Below are positions 1 through 10,074 of a stretch of DNA of 13,724 bases, piece by piece (positions within the stretch are counted from its first letter, which is position 1; every line of letters starts with the position of its first letter). A program made the position numbers and the translations under genes. The notes below the pieces were generated by a model that worked only from the letters and a program-made list of their open reading frames with translations, was not told where the DNA came from and made no database searches. Source of the DNA: CAJBLF01 sp964424505 (lineage in GTDB: Bacteria > Patescibacteriota > Gracilibacteria > Absconditabacterales > Absconditicoccaceae). The DNA is taken from NCBI GenBank assembly GCA_964424505.1, contig CAYRIQ010000020.1, positions 1-13,724 on the forward strand, written 5' to 3'.

Positions 1-1
1 C

Positions 2-1378
2 ACTACCCAATGTAGTGGATCAACTATAAATGTAGTTTATACAGGTAAATTAGCCCTTACCACACTCGCTACCAACACCATCTACGTAGTCACCTGAACC
101 ATCTCTACTGGAAGTGCAACTATCAATTTAGCTACTTGTAGTGCAGTAGTAAGTAATCAACTTACAGGAACTACCTTTTATAGTACCACTTCATTAGCTA
201 ATGGGATGTTTTGGGGAAATAGTAAAAAATACATAATTATTGACAATATTGCTACTAATGGAACCTGAGGTGGTCCTGTTGCCAATCATGCAAGAAATGG
301 GTATGGAATACGTTTAACTTCATCTTCAAATTCATCTTCAAACAATACAATCAACAACACTCAAGCGTATAACAATAGTTATGGCTTATATCTATATGCA
401 TCTTCAAACCATAGTATTAATAATACTAAATTTTACAACAATGATTATGGTTTTCTCTTATCTTCGCCATCCTCAGCTGAGCCATCTTTAAACAATATAA
501 CCAATAATATTCAAACTTACAACAATATACAAAATGGAATACGCATAGAGTTATCTTCAAACAATACATTCAATAACATTCAAGCATTCAACAATAATCT
601 TGGGTTGTATGTAATTTCATCTCCAAACAATACAATCAACAATATTCAAATTTACAACAATATACAATATGGAATACGTCTAGAGTCATCTTCAAACAAC
701 ATAATAAATAATATCCAAGCTTACAACAATGCTTATGGTTTAATTCAAAATACATCTACAAACAATAAATATTATGGTACGTGAAAAATTTTCAATAATG
801 GAACTAATATCTGAGCAGGATTTATCACTTGATCAAGTACTGATTATCCAGACCTCGGACGAACCACAGGGATAATGATTACTGCATGAATAAGTATGTC
901 ACGAGATTACATCACCAACCCACTTAATACGAGTGGAAATTATCTCCTTTCGTGGACCGGTACCCGAACAAGTATAACAGGAATACAAACGGCATATACA
1001 AACAAAACAACCGCAAACTATTCTTACGGTAGTGGCATAATTACTCAGATACAACCAGTTTATTACTCATGATCCACACTCAAAACTTGAGGTATTTTTG
1101 ATTCCACGAAATATATCTGATCTGATACCACCAAAATCACCTGAGAGATCCAATGAATCGCTGCAAACATGAGTGAATCTCTATCTATCATCACAGGGAT
1201 AGCAAATGATAATCTAGTGACACACTATTCCATTTTTGGTAATATAAAAACAAATAAAATAGGACAGACAAAAAATACAAGCACTGGTATTGCTTTGACG
1301 ACAGGACTTTCATCAAATAGAATAATAACGCAACTGTACAATCCGACAGGATATTTTGCTACTCACTTCCAAAAAGAC
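2..1378 (+). repeat. Repeat module copy 1 (beta-helix + beta-sandwich)
   Basis: This is the first copy of a direct in-frame duplication inside the giant surface gene. It starts at the window edge, so its true 5' end is unknown. The opening segment matches copy 2 at an offset of 1536 bp (512 codons). The shared segments are TTQCSGSTINVVYT, TLATNTIYVVTGTISTGSA, DYPDLGRTTG, GGIFDSTKYIGSD and YNPTGYFATHFQKD. Within the helix, the 20-25 residue rungs also repeat. Confidence 0.85.
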
Positions 1379-4303
1379 ACCATATTCAACGAATGTATGA
1401 GCTGACGAAACAACGACAACTTCCTCAACTCAGGATTTTGGAACAACAACCCTACGGATGACAACATTATCTGTGCATTATACGGTACCGTACCAGGAGA
1501 TACTACCGCATATACTAGCCTATGGAGCTGACGAAACACTACCCAATGTAGTGGATCGACTATAAATGTAGTCTATACAGAGAGATTAGCTCTTACTACA
1601 CTCGCTACCAATACCATCTATGTAGTCACTTGAACCATCTCTACCGGAAGTGCAAGAACGAATATGGCAAGATGTAGCGCAGTAATAAGCAATCAAATTA
1701 CAGGAACTACTTTTTATACTACAACATGGATAGATTTTGGTAGATTTTATACCAATAGCAACCTATATACTATCTTTGATAATATTAAGATTAATGGTAC
1801 AGGAGGATGATCTGTTCCTACCCATACAGGGAATAATTATGGGATATTTATAAATTCTTCAAATAATACGATCAACAATAGTGAAACATATAATAACAAT
1901 TATGGAATATATCTAAACTGAGCTTATTACAACACCATCTCTAATAGTAAATTTTATAATAATAGCGGACATGGAATGCGGATAGAAGCTAGTTTTTACA
2001 CTACGATCAACAACAATCAAGTTTACAACAACAAAAATACGTGAATTTATGTTTACGATTGAGAAAAAACTGCTATCAACAACAATCAAGTGTACAACAA
2101 CTATCACGGGATAGCGCTTTGGTGGTGATCTGACTACAATAGTATCAACAACATTCAAACTTACAATAATACACAATATGGTATATATTTATATTCTTCA
2201 TCAAATAATACGCTCAACAATAGCCAATCTTTAAATAATGGAGATAGTATATTTGCATCCTCTTCAAGCAACAATAAATATTATGGTACACTCAGATCGA
2301 CAGCAAATCCAACTGGATTTTCTGCTTGATCAAGCACTGATTATCCAGACCTCGGACGAACAACAGGAGTTCTTATCACTACCGGGACACGATCACGAGA
2401 TTATGTGACCAACCCACTCAATATAAGTGGAAATTATCTCCTTCCATGGACCGGCACACAAGCTGGCATCAGATGAGTTCAAACAGCATATACCGACACG
2501 ATCACTACAGCATACTCATATGGTAATGGTATATTCACGCAAGCACAAACAGTCTATTACTCATGAGCTACACTCAAAAATTGAGGTATTTTTGACTCCA
2601 CAAAATATATCTGATCTGATATTACCAAACTCACCTGAGACGCGCAAATCACTGGATCGACAACCACCTTCACAGGGATAAGTAGCAATCCTGCCATTAG
2701 TAAATATAGTGTATTTGGTGACATTACTTCATACAAAATATGACAAAATATCAATACAAGTACCGGAATAGACTATATAGTAGACCTTTCCCTCAATAGA
2801 ATCATTACCCAGCTCTACAATCCTACAGGATATTTTGCTACTCACTTCCAAAAGGATGTACAAGTGATCAAAAAACCTAGTATCTACTTTACAGGTACTA
2901 CACCTACCAACGGACAAACTATTACCGGCAACAATTTCAAGCCACAAATAGAGATCATCAATACAGAAAATATGAATACATTCAGATACACACTCAACAA
3001 TACAATGTATCCATATTATGATAGTGGATTACTTGTGATGCTCAATTTTGACAATATACCTAGTTTATGAGAAAATACTACAACAGCAAAAGATGTATGA
3101 CCATACAATTATACATGAGTAATAAGTGGCGCTCTATGGACAGGAAATGGAAAACGAAATGGCGCATATATTTTCAATGGAAATCTGTCATATTTATCCA
3201 TCAACAAAATCGAGCTACCAAGTACCATGCCAAACATGACAGGTAATTGGACAATTTCCATGCGAGTAAAAAAATCCACGAACAATTCACAACGTCCATT
3301 ATTTTCAAGATGGAAAAATTCTGCGACAGAAAGACAGCTCTATATTTATTTCAACACCAACAACAAAATCAGTGTAGACATACCATATATAGCTACCGTG
3401 GCGACATCAAACCGCACTATTACAGACACTACCAACCGATATTTTGTCACAGTAACCAAAAATACAAGCACATGGTCTATTTACATAGATGGTAGTTTGG
3501 ACACAGAAGTAGTCAATACCAATGCACAAGAATCAGCATTGACTACTATCCCTTCTATTTGACATAATATATGAGCTGGCCTCTCTTTCAGTTGATTATT
3601 AGATGAAATACGTATATATCAACGTGCACTTTCTAGTGGAGAAATCGTTCAAATGCGAAGATCGAATCTAAACAAATATAGTACAGGTAAATGGCTATTT
3701 ACCGATGATAGACAATGTGTACTCAATAACACGTATATCTATACATGATACGTGCTAGACACCATAGAACAAAGCGGCACTACTGGAAGAAACACTATAG
3801 TCAATGTTCCATGATATGCGATATCTGCACCAGCATGATATATGATAGGTGTCACCTGAGTATCTACACAGGAAAAGATTTTGTCTGGTCAATTCACAGG
3901 GTACTTCCAAATAGCAGATTGGATAGGAAACACATGATGGTATACAACGATCATGTTACCACTGAGAATGACAGGTATGAACTATACCAGCAATTATATC
4001 ACACGAAACAATATCAAACTATGGTCTGCTACAGGAGTAGTAACTACGATCGCTTCATGAGGAAGCATACCAGCACCAGTCTACATCTCAGGCACCATGG
4101 CAAGTGGAGTTGGACAAGCATTTACTGGCGCAAAATATTATATGATTAGAGATTACCAACCATGATATACCTGTCCTGCAGGGATTTATGGAAATAAGCC
4201 ATATATAGAAGTAAAAATACCTGGACGACAAAATCCAGATACATATAGGGGTACAATAACTATTGATTTCAATAGTCCAGCTCCTGCAAATGTCATCTGG
4301 TAG
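2..4303 (+). CDS. Giant surface protein, C-terminal part: duplicated beta-helix modules + LamG-like domain
   Basis: Open under code 25 from the window edge to TAG at 4301-4303 (1433 residues; the start lies outside). Dozens of in-frame TGA codons read as Gly. Two copies of one module are seen: each has a Cys-containing strand region, then a right-handed parallel beta-helix made of Asn-rich rungs such as NNYGIYL / SSNNTINN (fragment residues ~77-260 and ~590-763), then a conserved beta-sandwich stretch with DYPDLGRTTG and YNPTGYFATHFQKD. After copy 2 comes a LamG/concanavalin-like domain (~1022-1213) with the family-typical end LLDEIRIYQRALS. The last ~220 residues are beta-rich, end in YRGTITIDFNSPAPANVIW, and were not recognised. 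Such folds occur in exported adhesins and glycan-binding proteins, so a cell-surface role is inferred. The signal peptide would be outside the window. It converges with the SLH gene at 8 bp; that protein is a possible surface partner. Confidence 0.85.
1538..2857 (+). repeat. Repeat module copy 2 (beta-helix + beta-sandwich)
   Basis: Second copy of the module. The first and last segments are near-identical to copy 1, whereas the beta-helix rungs in the middle have diverged and differ in length, so the offset between copies falls from 1536 to about 1480 bp. A ~53-residue Asn-rich linker (about 1379-1537) joins the copies. The boundaries come from visible protein matches, not from an alignment program. 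Confidence 0.85.
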
Positions 4304-4311
4304 CTACCAGC

Positions 4312-5568
4312 TTACAACAAAGAAAGAAGAGTCTTTACCTTAGTAAGCAATGAAATATCTCAGGTGTCCAAGGTCATTCATCCAAAAGGGTCAGAAGAAA
4401 TATTTTTTGGCACCAACTGGAAACTATCCACCAAAAGCTGAGCTAGCTCAGCTCTAGAAATTTTTTGATTACTCGCCAATTGTTGATCATAAATGATATT
4501 GATAGGCAACAATTTAGTCAATATAGCATAAACTTCCTTTTTAGTCACAAAATCATTGGGAGAAAAGTACAATTGTCCATCTCTATTTACAATCAACATA
4601 TCAATCAACCCACGATCACTAGCATACACCAGCTGAGGAAGATATGATGCGTTGACTTCTACATCAGAAAAAGGAGAAAAAGAGACAGAAGGAACCGTAT
4701 AATTAGAAGATTTTGAAGCAAGGAAAGCATTTACCATCAAAACCACAAAATCATAATGACGGAGATAATTGTCAGGATAAAACTTAGTAGTCTGTGTGTT
4801 TACGATACCCAAATTCGCCAAGATAGTAATCGCAGAAGCAAGTGGATGGGTAGATATATCAGTAAAAGTATTAGACAATATAGGAGAAACTCAATGTGGC
4901 AAAGCACGTTCTGTAGGAGGAAGATCAAACATACGGACAAGATAATACGCTCATTCTGATCTGACGAGAGTATCATAAGGATTTCCGTCTATGACCACAG
5001 GATCAAGAGAGGAAACGGCATACATCATTTGTTGCATCATTCATTTAGTCATCAACCCATTTTGAGAAGTCATACCTAAAATCTCTTGAGAAGTCAAAGA
5101 TTGTCCAGTAGTTTTTTTATAGAGCCTAGCAAACAAAGAGATAAAATCATCTACACGAAAATAATTTTGTGGATAAAATCTTGAAGTAGAAGACAATACA
5201 CCATAAGCAGCCAGTCTAGTAATATATGATACATAAGGGTCATTTTCTATATCAACAAAAATATTCTGATCCACCGACGGAGATAGATTTCCTATTCATT
5301 GAGTTACATCAATGACACGGACAGATTGATCATCAGCATTTTGAGAAATTTTACCACCAATCAACAAGCGGACTTCATCACGTATTCAGGAAAACCTTTC
5401 TTTTAGTCTAGTTCGAAGCATTGAAAGATCTTGCTGGGACGATATTGGCTCAATATCAGGTTGAATTGGCGTACTTGCCCAAGTCGGTAATGCACTTAAA
5501 GCTACTACAAATCCAACAATCACCAAACTAAAAATCTTTGTTTTTGTTTTTGATGCTACACTCATCAT
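4312..5568 (-). CDS. Secreted S-layer homology (SLH) domain protein
   Basis: 418 residues under code 25 with seven in-frame TGA (Gly) codons; stop TAA at 4312-4314. The start is the first of two adjacent ATG codons (5566-5568). The N-terminus is a signal peptide: KTKTK, then a hydrophobic core, then ALPTWA with likely cleavage before STP. Three SLH-like units follow: FVDIENDPYVSYITRLAAYG with RFYPQNYFRVDDF (~100-155), FTDIS with LANLGI and KFYPDNYLRHYDF (~234-283), and FSDVEVNASYLPQL with LYFSPNDFVTKKE (~299-352). A partial unit around 177-220 has PYDTLVRSEGAYYLVRMF, and RAELAQLLVDSF lies near the C-terminus. SLH domains bind secondary cell-wall polymers in Firmicutes and related bacteria; the ligand in this lineage is not known. 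The promoter at 5598-5625 gives a ~20-nt leader with no Shine-Dalgarno sequence. Confidence 0.9.
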
Positions 5569-5597
5569 AAGATACAAAGAATAAATTTTACTGACGT

Positions 5598-5625
5598 ACT
5601 ATACTCACAACTCTTAATTTGTCAA
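5598..5625 (-). promoter_or_regulatory. Promoter of the SLH gene
   Basis: On the minus strand a perfect TTGACA (5620-5625) and TATAGT (5598-5603) are separated by 16 bp. The predicted start near 5591 leaves about 22 nt before the ATG. The rest of the 250-bp divergent gap to the peptidase gene is AT-rich, with no further feature recognised. Confidence 0.7.
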
Positions 5626-5818
5626 TAGATTTTATAAAAGCCAATAATTATAATGTAATATACAATAATAATACACACAAGAAAATAGCAATAAACTGGT
5701 AATTTAAACAAAAATGATAGACTTTAATTTTAAAATCATTGCAATTTATACGAAAATCTTTAATCGTTTTTTATCAACAGTACCCTGTTGAGAAGATTTT
5801 ATTATCTATAGATACATC

Positions 5819-7042
5819 ATGAAATACACAATAGAAAACATTGCAGGGATAGCCTGTATTTTTGCACCTATGGAAGATATAAATTCCGTCACTATAGAGA
5901 TCATGTGCAAAGCAGGAAGTATCTACGAGACAAGACAAAACAACGGAATAAGTCACTTTTTAGAACATTTATTTTTTAAATGAGGAAAAAAATATCCGAC
6001 GCCAAAAGCTGTTGCTGAAGCAGTAGATAAGTTTTGAGGAGAATTTAATGCATATACGGGAGATGAATATGCGTGATATTACGTAAAATGTGCACCAGAA
6101 TTTGTAAATAAAGCTATAGATGTTTTAGCAGATATGATGATAAATCCCATATTTCCCAAAGAAGAATTGGAAAGAGAAAAATGAGTCGTCATCCAAGAGC
6201 TCAAAATGTATGAAGACAATCCTATAGCCATGGCGATGCAAAAGCGACAAACATATTATTTTGGAGACAATAGTTTTGGACGACCAATAATAGGGACAAA
6301 AGAAAATATACAGTCATTCGACCAGCAAATGCTATTAGACCATAAAGATGAACTTTATACAAAAGACAATCTTATCATTATGGTTGCAGGCAAAATCAAC
6401 GATAAACACATCATCATAGATCAGATTACTAAAGAATTTAGTACACTTCCTTCACACAAAAAACAAAACACTCCACTATTTACTGGAAAATTACCCGAGC
6501 ATCACACTGCATCATACGAACAAAAAAATGAGCAAACACACCTTGTCATTTCAGCCCCAGGATTTAATGGTAATGATGAAAACAGATATGCAGCCAACGT
6601 ACTTGCGACCATACTTTGAGGAAATATGTCTTCAAGACTTTTTCAAAATATCAGAGAAAAACAAGGTCTCTGTTATTATATTAAAGCAAGTCACATGAGC
6701 CAGCAAGATACAGGGGTATTTGTCATCAGAGCAGGGATAGACAAATTGAGATTTGATTTTGGGATAGAAAAAATTTTTGAAGAAATACACCATATAGCAG
6801 AATGAAATATCACGCAAGAAGAATTTGACAACGCAATTGGATACAACGAAGGTCAGATCCAAATGGGTATAGAATCCTCAGATGAAATGGCTAGCTTTAT
6901 AGGAAACCAATATTTAATATACAAAAAAATAGATACTCTCGATGAGATATTAAAAAAATACAAACAACTCACACTAGAAGATATAAAAAATGTAGCCAAA
7001 AAACTTACCAAAGAAAACTTATATCTTTTTTATATCAAGTAA
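5819..7042 (+). CDS. M16 family zinc metallopeptidase
   Basis: 407 residues, close to the usual length of single-unit M16 proteins (bacterial processing-peptidase-like). The inverted zinc motif is intact: H46-F-L-E49-H50, followed by E127 in GVVIQELKMYEDNP with exactly 76 residues between H50 and E127, the spacing expected for the third ligand. The C-terminal half carries the family signature LGGNMSSRLFQNIREKQGLCYY. Six TGA codons sit at Gly positions, including KFGGEFNAYTGDEYAGYY, and standard code would break the gene into pieces. M16 enzymes degrade or process peptides and often act as pairs of an active and an inactive subunit; only one gene is seen here. There is no signal peptide, so a cytoplasmic location is inferred. 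The start is the ATG at 5819, with stops upstream and no Shine-Dalgarno; TATAGA lies 7 nt before it, but no convincing -35 was found. Confidence 0.93.
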
Positions 7043-7073
7043 TCATCGTAATATAACACCAAATTGGTACTCA

Positions 7074-8168
7074 TTATTTTTTGCTGTTTGGTAGTAAAGT
7101 TTTGATAACACTTCCCAATGCAAAGAAAGTAAATACAATATCGATCATCGAAACAATAGATGAAATCAATACACATAAAACGACAATTCATATCTGTTTT
7201 CGCAAAGCTACGTTGTCTTTGCCACCCATTTTCTCGATAAAAAATTGAGAATAAAAGACAACATTGAAAAGTTTATAAAAAGCGAATAAAGTAGCATAAA
7301 GAGCTATCAAAATAGCAGCAAATGGTATACCTATAAGAGAGATAAGCAAAACAATAATAGCAAATGGCACAAGTATATACGGAAGGATACCATATCACAA
7401 GCAAAGAAACGGCTGAGCTTTGAGTGCAGCAATAGCTGAGACAAATCGTTTACGTCCCACAAAAAGCAACAGTATACCAAACACCAACAAAAACAAAAAC
7501 TTCAACACCATATATCCACCAAACACAGTACCCAAAAATATAAAACCACGGTCAAAATCAACTTGTGTAAAAGTTACCTTACCGGCTACGATATGTTCTA
7601 GCTCAGTATTGATCACTGATGAAGTATATTCAAGATTTCATAAAATTTTAGCTCCAGTAGTTATATAAATTTTATCTGCTTTGATAACTGCATTGCCTTT
7701 GATTGTTCATCATATAGTCAATTCCCCAGCACTCAAGTTTGCATCATGAGTTGTTCCATCAACCGTAACCATACCACCGCCAATGATAGTATCTCATTGT
7801 ATGACAGCATTTTTTCAAAGGGTAATTTCTCCACCAGCAACGATAAGATCTTTTCCAAATGTACTATTGATGGTAATAGTTCATCAAGCTACTTTAGCTG
7901 TCTCTCAGACATTTTTATCAATGGTAATATCTCATCCAGCGATAGTCAAATCTTTTCCAACAGCTCCATTGATAGTAAGTTCTCATCCAGCAATAGTCAA
8001 ATCTTCTGAAACAGAAGCATCAAGATGGACAGTCCCTCCTGCCACATAATAATCTTCCACAAGTGGAGTAGTAATATCAAGAGTATCACCAGCCAATCAC
8101 TTAAAAGCAAAAGTAGATATAGGTACTACACATAGTACACTTAGCACAAAAAAAATAATCTTTTTCAT
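7074..8168 (-). CDS. Exported bactofilin-like beta-solenoid protein with C-terminal membrane helices
   Basis: 364 residues under code 25, many Gly from TGA; stop TAA 7074-7076, start ATG 8166-8168. Residues 1-22 (MKKIIFFVLSVLCVVPISTF) are a signal peptide or membrane anchor. Residues ~30-180 form short imperfect repeats of the type DLTIAGGELTINGAVGK, the pattern of polymer-forming bactofilin-like beta-solenoids; several Gly in the GG turns are TGA. A second part has about four hydrophobic segments: YMVLKFLFLLVFGILLLFVG, ILPYILVPFAIIVLLISLIG, IPFAAILIALYATLFAF and one near the C-terminus before LPNSKK. The architecture suggests an envelope protein with an extracytoplasmic solenoid; classical bactofilins are cytoplasmic and lack signal peptides. 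The exact role is unknown. The gene is convergent with the peptidase gene (31 bp between stops) and divergent from dnaG. Confidence 0.85.
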
Positions 8169-8207
8169 AACTATGACATAAAAAATAAAGTAAAACTAAT
8201 CATCAAA

Positions 8208-8235
8208 TATATACATAAGTATGTTCAATTTACAA
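8208..8235 (-). promoter_or_regulatory. Candidate promoter of the bactofilin-like gene
   Basis: On the minus strand TTGTAA (8230-8235) and TATATA (8208-8213) are separated by 16 bp. The start codon lies about 40 nt downstream. The -10 matches the consensus less well than at the other promoters, and the surrounding sequence is rich in AT steps, so this is a moderate call made partly because the spacing fits. Confidence 0.4.
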
Positions 8236-8263
8236 GAGCAACCAAGCATAGAAAAATTTTAGT

Positions 8264-8291
8264 TTGAGTATTGATAAAAAATCTATACAAT
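8264..8291 (+). promoter_or_regulatory. dnaG promoter, probably producing a leaderless mRNA
   Basis: TTGAGT (8264-8269), a 16-bp spacer and TACAAT (8286-8291). The A of the ATG at 8298 lies exactly seven bases after the -10 hexamer, where transcription would be expected to begin. A TTG at 8271 is in frame with the gene but lies inside the promoter, which supports the ATG at 8298 as the start. Confidence 0.6.
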
Positions 8292-8297
8292 GCAAAT

Positions 8298-10004
8298 ATG
8301 AGCAAACTGACAGAAGACATTTTATCCAATTTAGATATCGTAGATATCATAGGAAGATATATTCCACTCAAAAGATCGGGATCAAATTTTTCTGGTAATT
8401 GTCCGTTTCATAGTGAAAAAACACCATCTTTCATGGTATCGCCGAGCAAACAAATTTTCAAATGTTTTGGATGTGGAAAATGAGGAAATCTTATTACATT
8501 TGTCCAAGAGATAGAAAGGATTGATTTTCGAGATGCAGCAAAAGAATTAGCAAAACAAGCAAACATTGATGTAGTAAAATATCAAATAGATCCTTTAAAA
8601 CACGATGATCGAAACGATGAAAAAGAAAAAATAAAGCGTATTCACAAAATTGCTCAAAAATTTTTTGTAGAGCAACTGACAAAGCATCCAGAAGCCAAAA
8701 AATATTTAATAGATCAAAGACATTTAGATGAAAAAACCATCAATACATTTGGTATAGGATACGCTCCAGATTCTCATTACACTATGATCCAAGAGCTCAA
8801 AAGCAAATGATTTACAGACAAAGATTTGATAGATGCTTCTATTGCAAAAAAATCTCAAACCTGATGAGATATTTATACATTTTTCAAACACAGGATCACT
8901 TTCCCAATCTACGATACGATGAATAACGTTGTATGATTTAGTGCAAGAATAGTAGACCCAAATGATAAACCAAAATATCTCAATAGCGCCGAGCACAAAG
9001 CATTTGAAAAATCCAAACTCCTCTACTGACTCAATCGAGCAAAAAACAATATCAAAGAGTACAATACACTCTTCATTGTAGAAGGTCAAATGGATGTGAT
9101 CGGTCTAGCAAGACTTGGATATTATTTAGGCGTCGCTACATGTGGAACTGCACTTACGATCGAACATATAAAACTTATCAAAAGATATACAGAACATATA
9201 TTTTTATTGTTTGATAGCGATAATGCATGACAAGAAGCCAGTTTAAGGGCACTTACTCTTGCTTATCAACATGATATATTTCCCAAAATAATTACTTTAC
9301 CAGAAGGGTTCAAAGATGTTGATGAGCTCGCAAATACGGCAGATGGAAAAGAAAAATTTGATGAACAACGAAAAAATAGTCAGGATGGATTTTTGGTTAT
9401 TTTCCAAAATTTAAAAAATAAATTTGACCTTACTTCACCTATCGACAAACAAAAAATTCTGAATATTCTTTTTGGATTGATACTCAATATCAGCAATATT
9501 CCTATGCAAGATCACTATATCCAATTATTGTGAGAAAAGCTAGGTATAGGCTATGAAATAATGCGTGTCCAATATGTCCAATTTGCAAAAAATGAAGGAA
9601 AATTTATCATCCAACAACGCAAAAATAAAACAGAAAAAAAATATGAAATAGACAGAGAGCTCCTGATCTCAGCATTATTTTACCAAGATTTCATCAAGCA
9701 ATTTATAGACACACCAGACAAACGAACACGACTTTTCGAGCTTTTCACCAGCATTATGACTACTCTACCTACAAACGAAATACAGCAAAAACAACTTGAT
9801 ATAAACAATCATAAAGCATTGCTGGAATTACAATTGCGACGAGATAAAGAACTCACTGAGCACAAAGATGAAGACAAAAGATATCAATCCATTAAACAAA
9901 TCATATTTCCCATCATCCAGTGATATGTCCAAAGAATTACAAAAGACAATAAAATTTCTCATGAACAAAAACAAGAAATTCTTACTATGACGAGAAAAAT
10001 ATAA
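8298..10004 (+). CDS. dnaG: DNA primase DnaG
   Basis: 568 residues, near the usual ~580-600. DnaG makes the RNA primers for DNA replication in the cytoplasm and works with the replicative helicase DnaB. The N-terminal CHC2 zinc finger has C35-P-F-H38 and C56-F-G-C59. The RNA polymerase domain has ITFPIYD, GFSARIV and LLYGLNRA, and the Toprim domain has EGQMDV (E262) and FDSDNAGQEA (D306, D308). The C-terminal ~150 residues are divergent, as is usual for the helicase-interaction domain. Nine TGA codons encode Gly, among them the G of LLYGLNRA and G311 in the catalytic motif, so this gene is the best internal proof of the code. Start ATG 8298 follows directly on the promoter with no ribosome binding site. 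Stop TAA at 10002-10004. Confidence 0.97.
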
Positions 10005-10020
10005 AAATAAAATCTCCATA

Positions 10021-10048
10021 TTGACTTTATAAAACATTTGGTTATAAA
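10021..10048 (+). promoter_or_regulatory. Promoter of the 119-aa hypothetical gene
   Basis: TTGACT (10021-10026), a 16-bp spacer and TATAAA (10043-10048), just after the dnaG stop codon. The leader to the ATG at 10075 is almost entirely A with a few C, a context that stays unstructured; it contains no Shine-Dalgarno motif. Confidence 0.6.
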
Positions 10049-10074
10049 ATAGAAAACAAAAAAAACAAAAAAAA

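Noticed and set aside
300..780. Regularly spaced short repeats resembling a CRISPR array
   Set aside because: The repeats are imperfect, coding, in frame and of varying length; they are beta-helix rungs.
3745..4149. A 134-codon plus-strand ORF within the giant surface gene
   Set aside because: It is in another frame and ends up His/Tyr/Arg-rich; the main frame is open throughout under code 25 and continues the protein.
5807..5812. TATAGA seven bases before the peptidase ATG as a leaderless promoter
   Set aside because: No acceptable -35 hexamer at 16-18 bp; left as a possibility only.
5819..7042. Idea that the peptidase, primase and other genes are pseudogenes broken by TGA
   Set aside because: The TGA codons fall on conserved glycines in every gene, and full-length family motifs are intact; reassignment explains all of them.
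7055..7070. Small palindrome ACCAAATTGGT between the convergent peptidase and bactofilin-like genes
   Set aside because: The stem is short with a one-base loop and no T run, so it is not supported as a terminator.
7746..8049. Two overlapping plus-strand ORFs rich in Ser/Pro
   Set aside because: Antisense shadows of the solenoid repeats of the bactofilin-like gene.
8298..10004. TGA as tryptophan (code 4) or selenocysteine
   Set aside because: The positions are invariant Gly in DnaG and Gly-Gly turns elsewhere; the number per gene is far too high for selenocysteine, and Trp is encoded by TGG.
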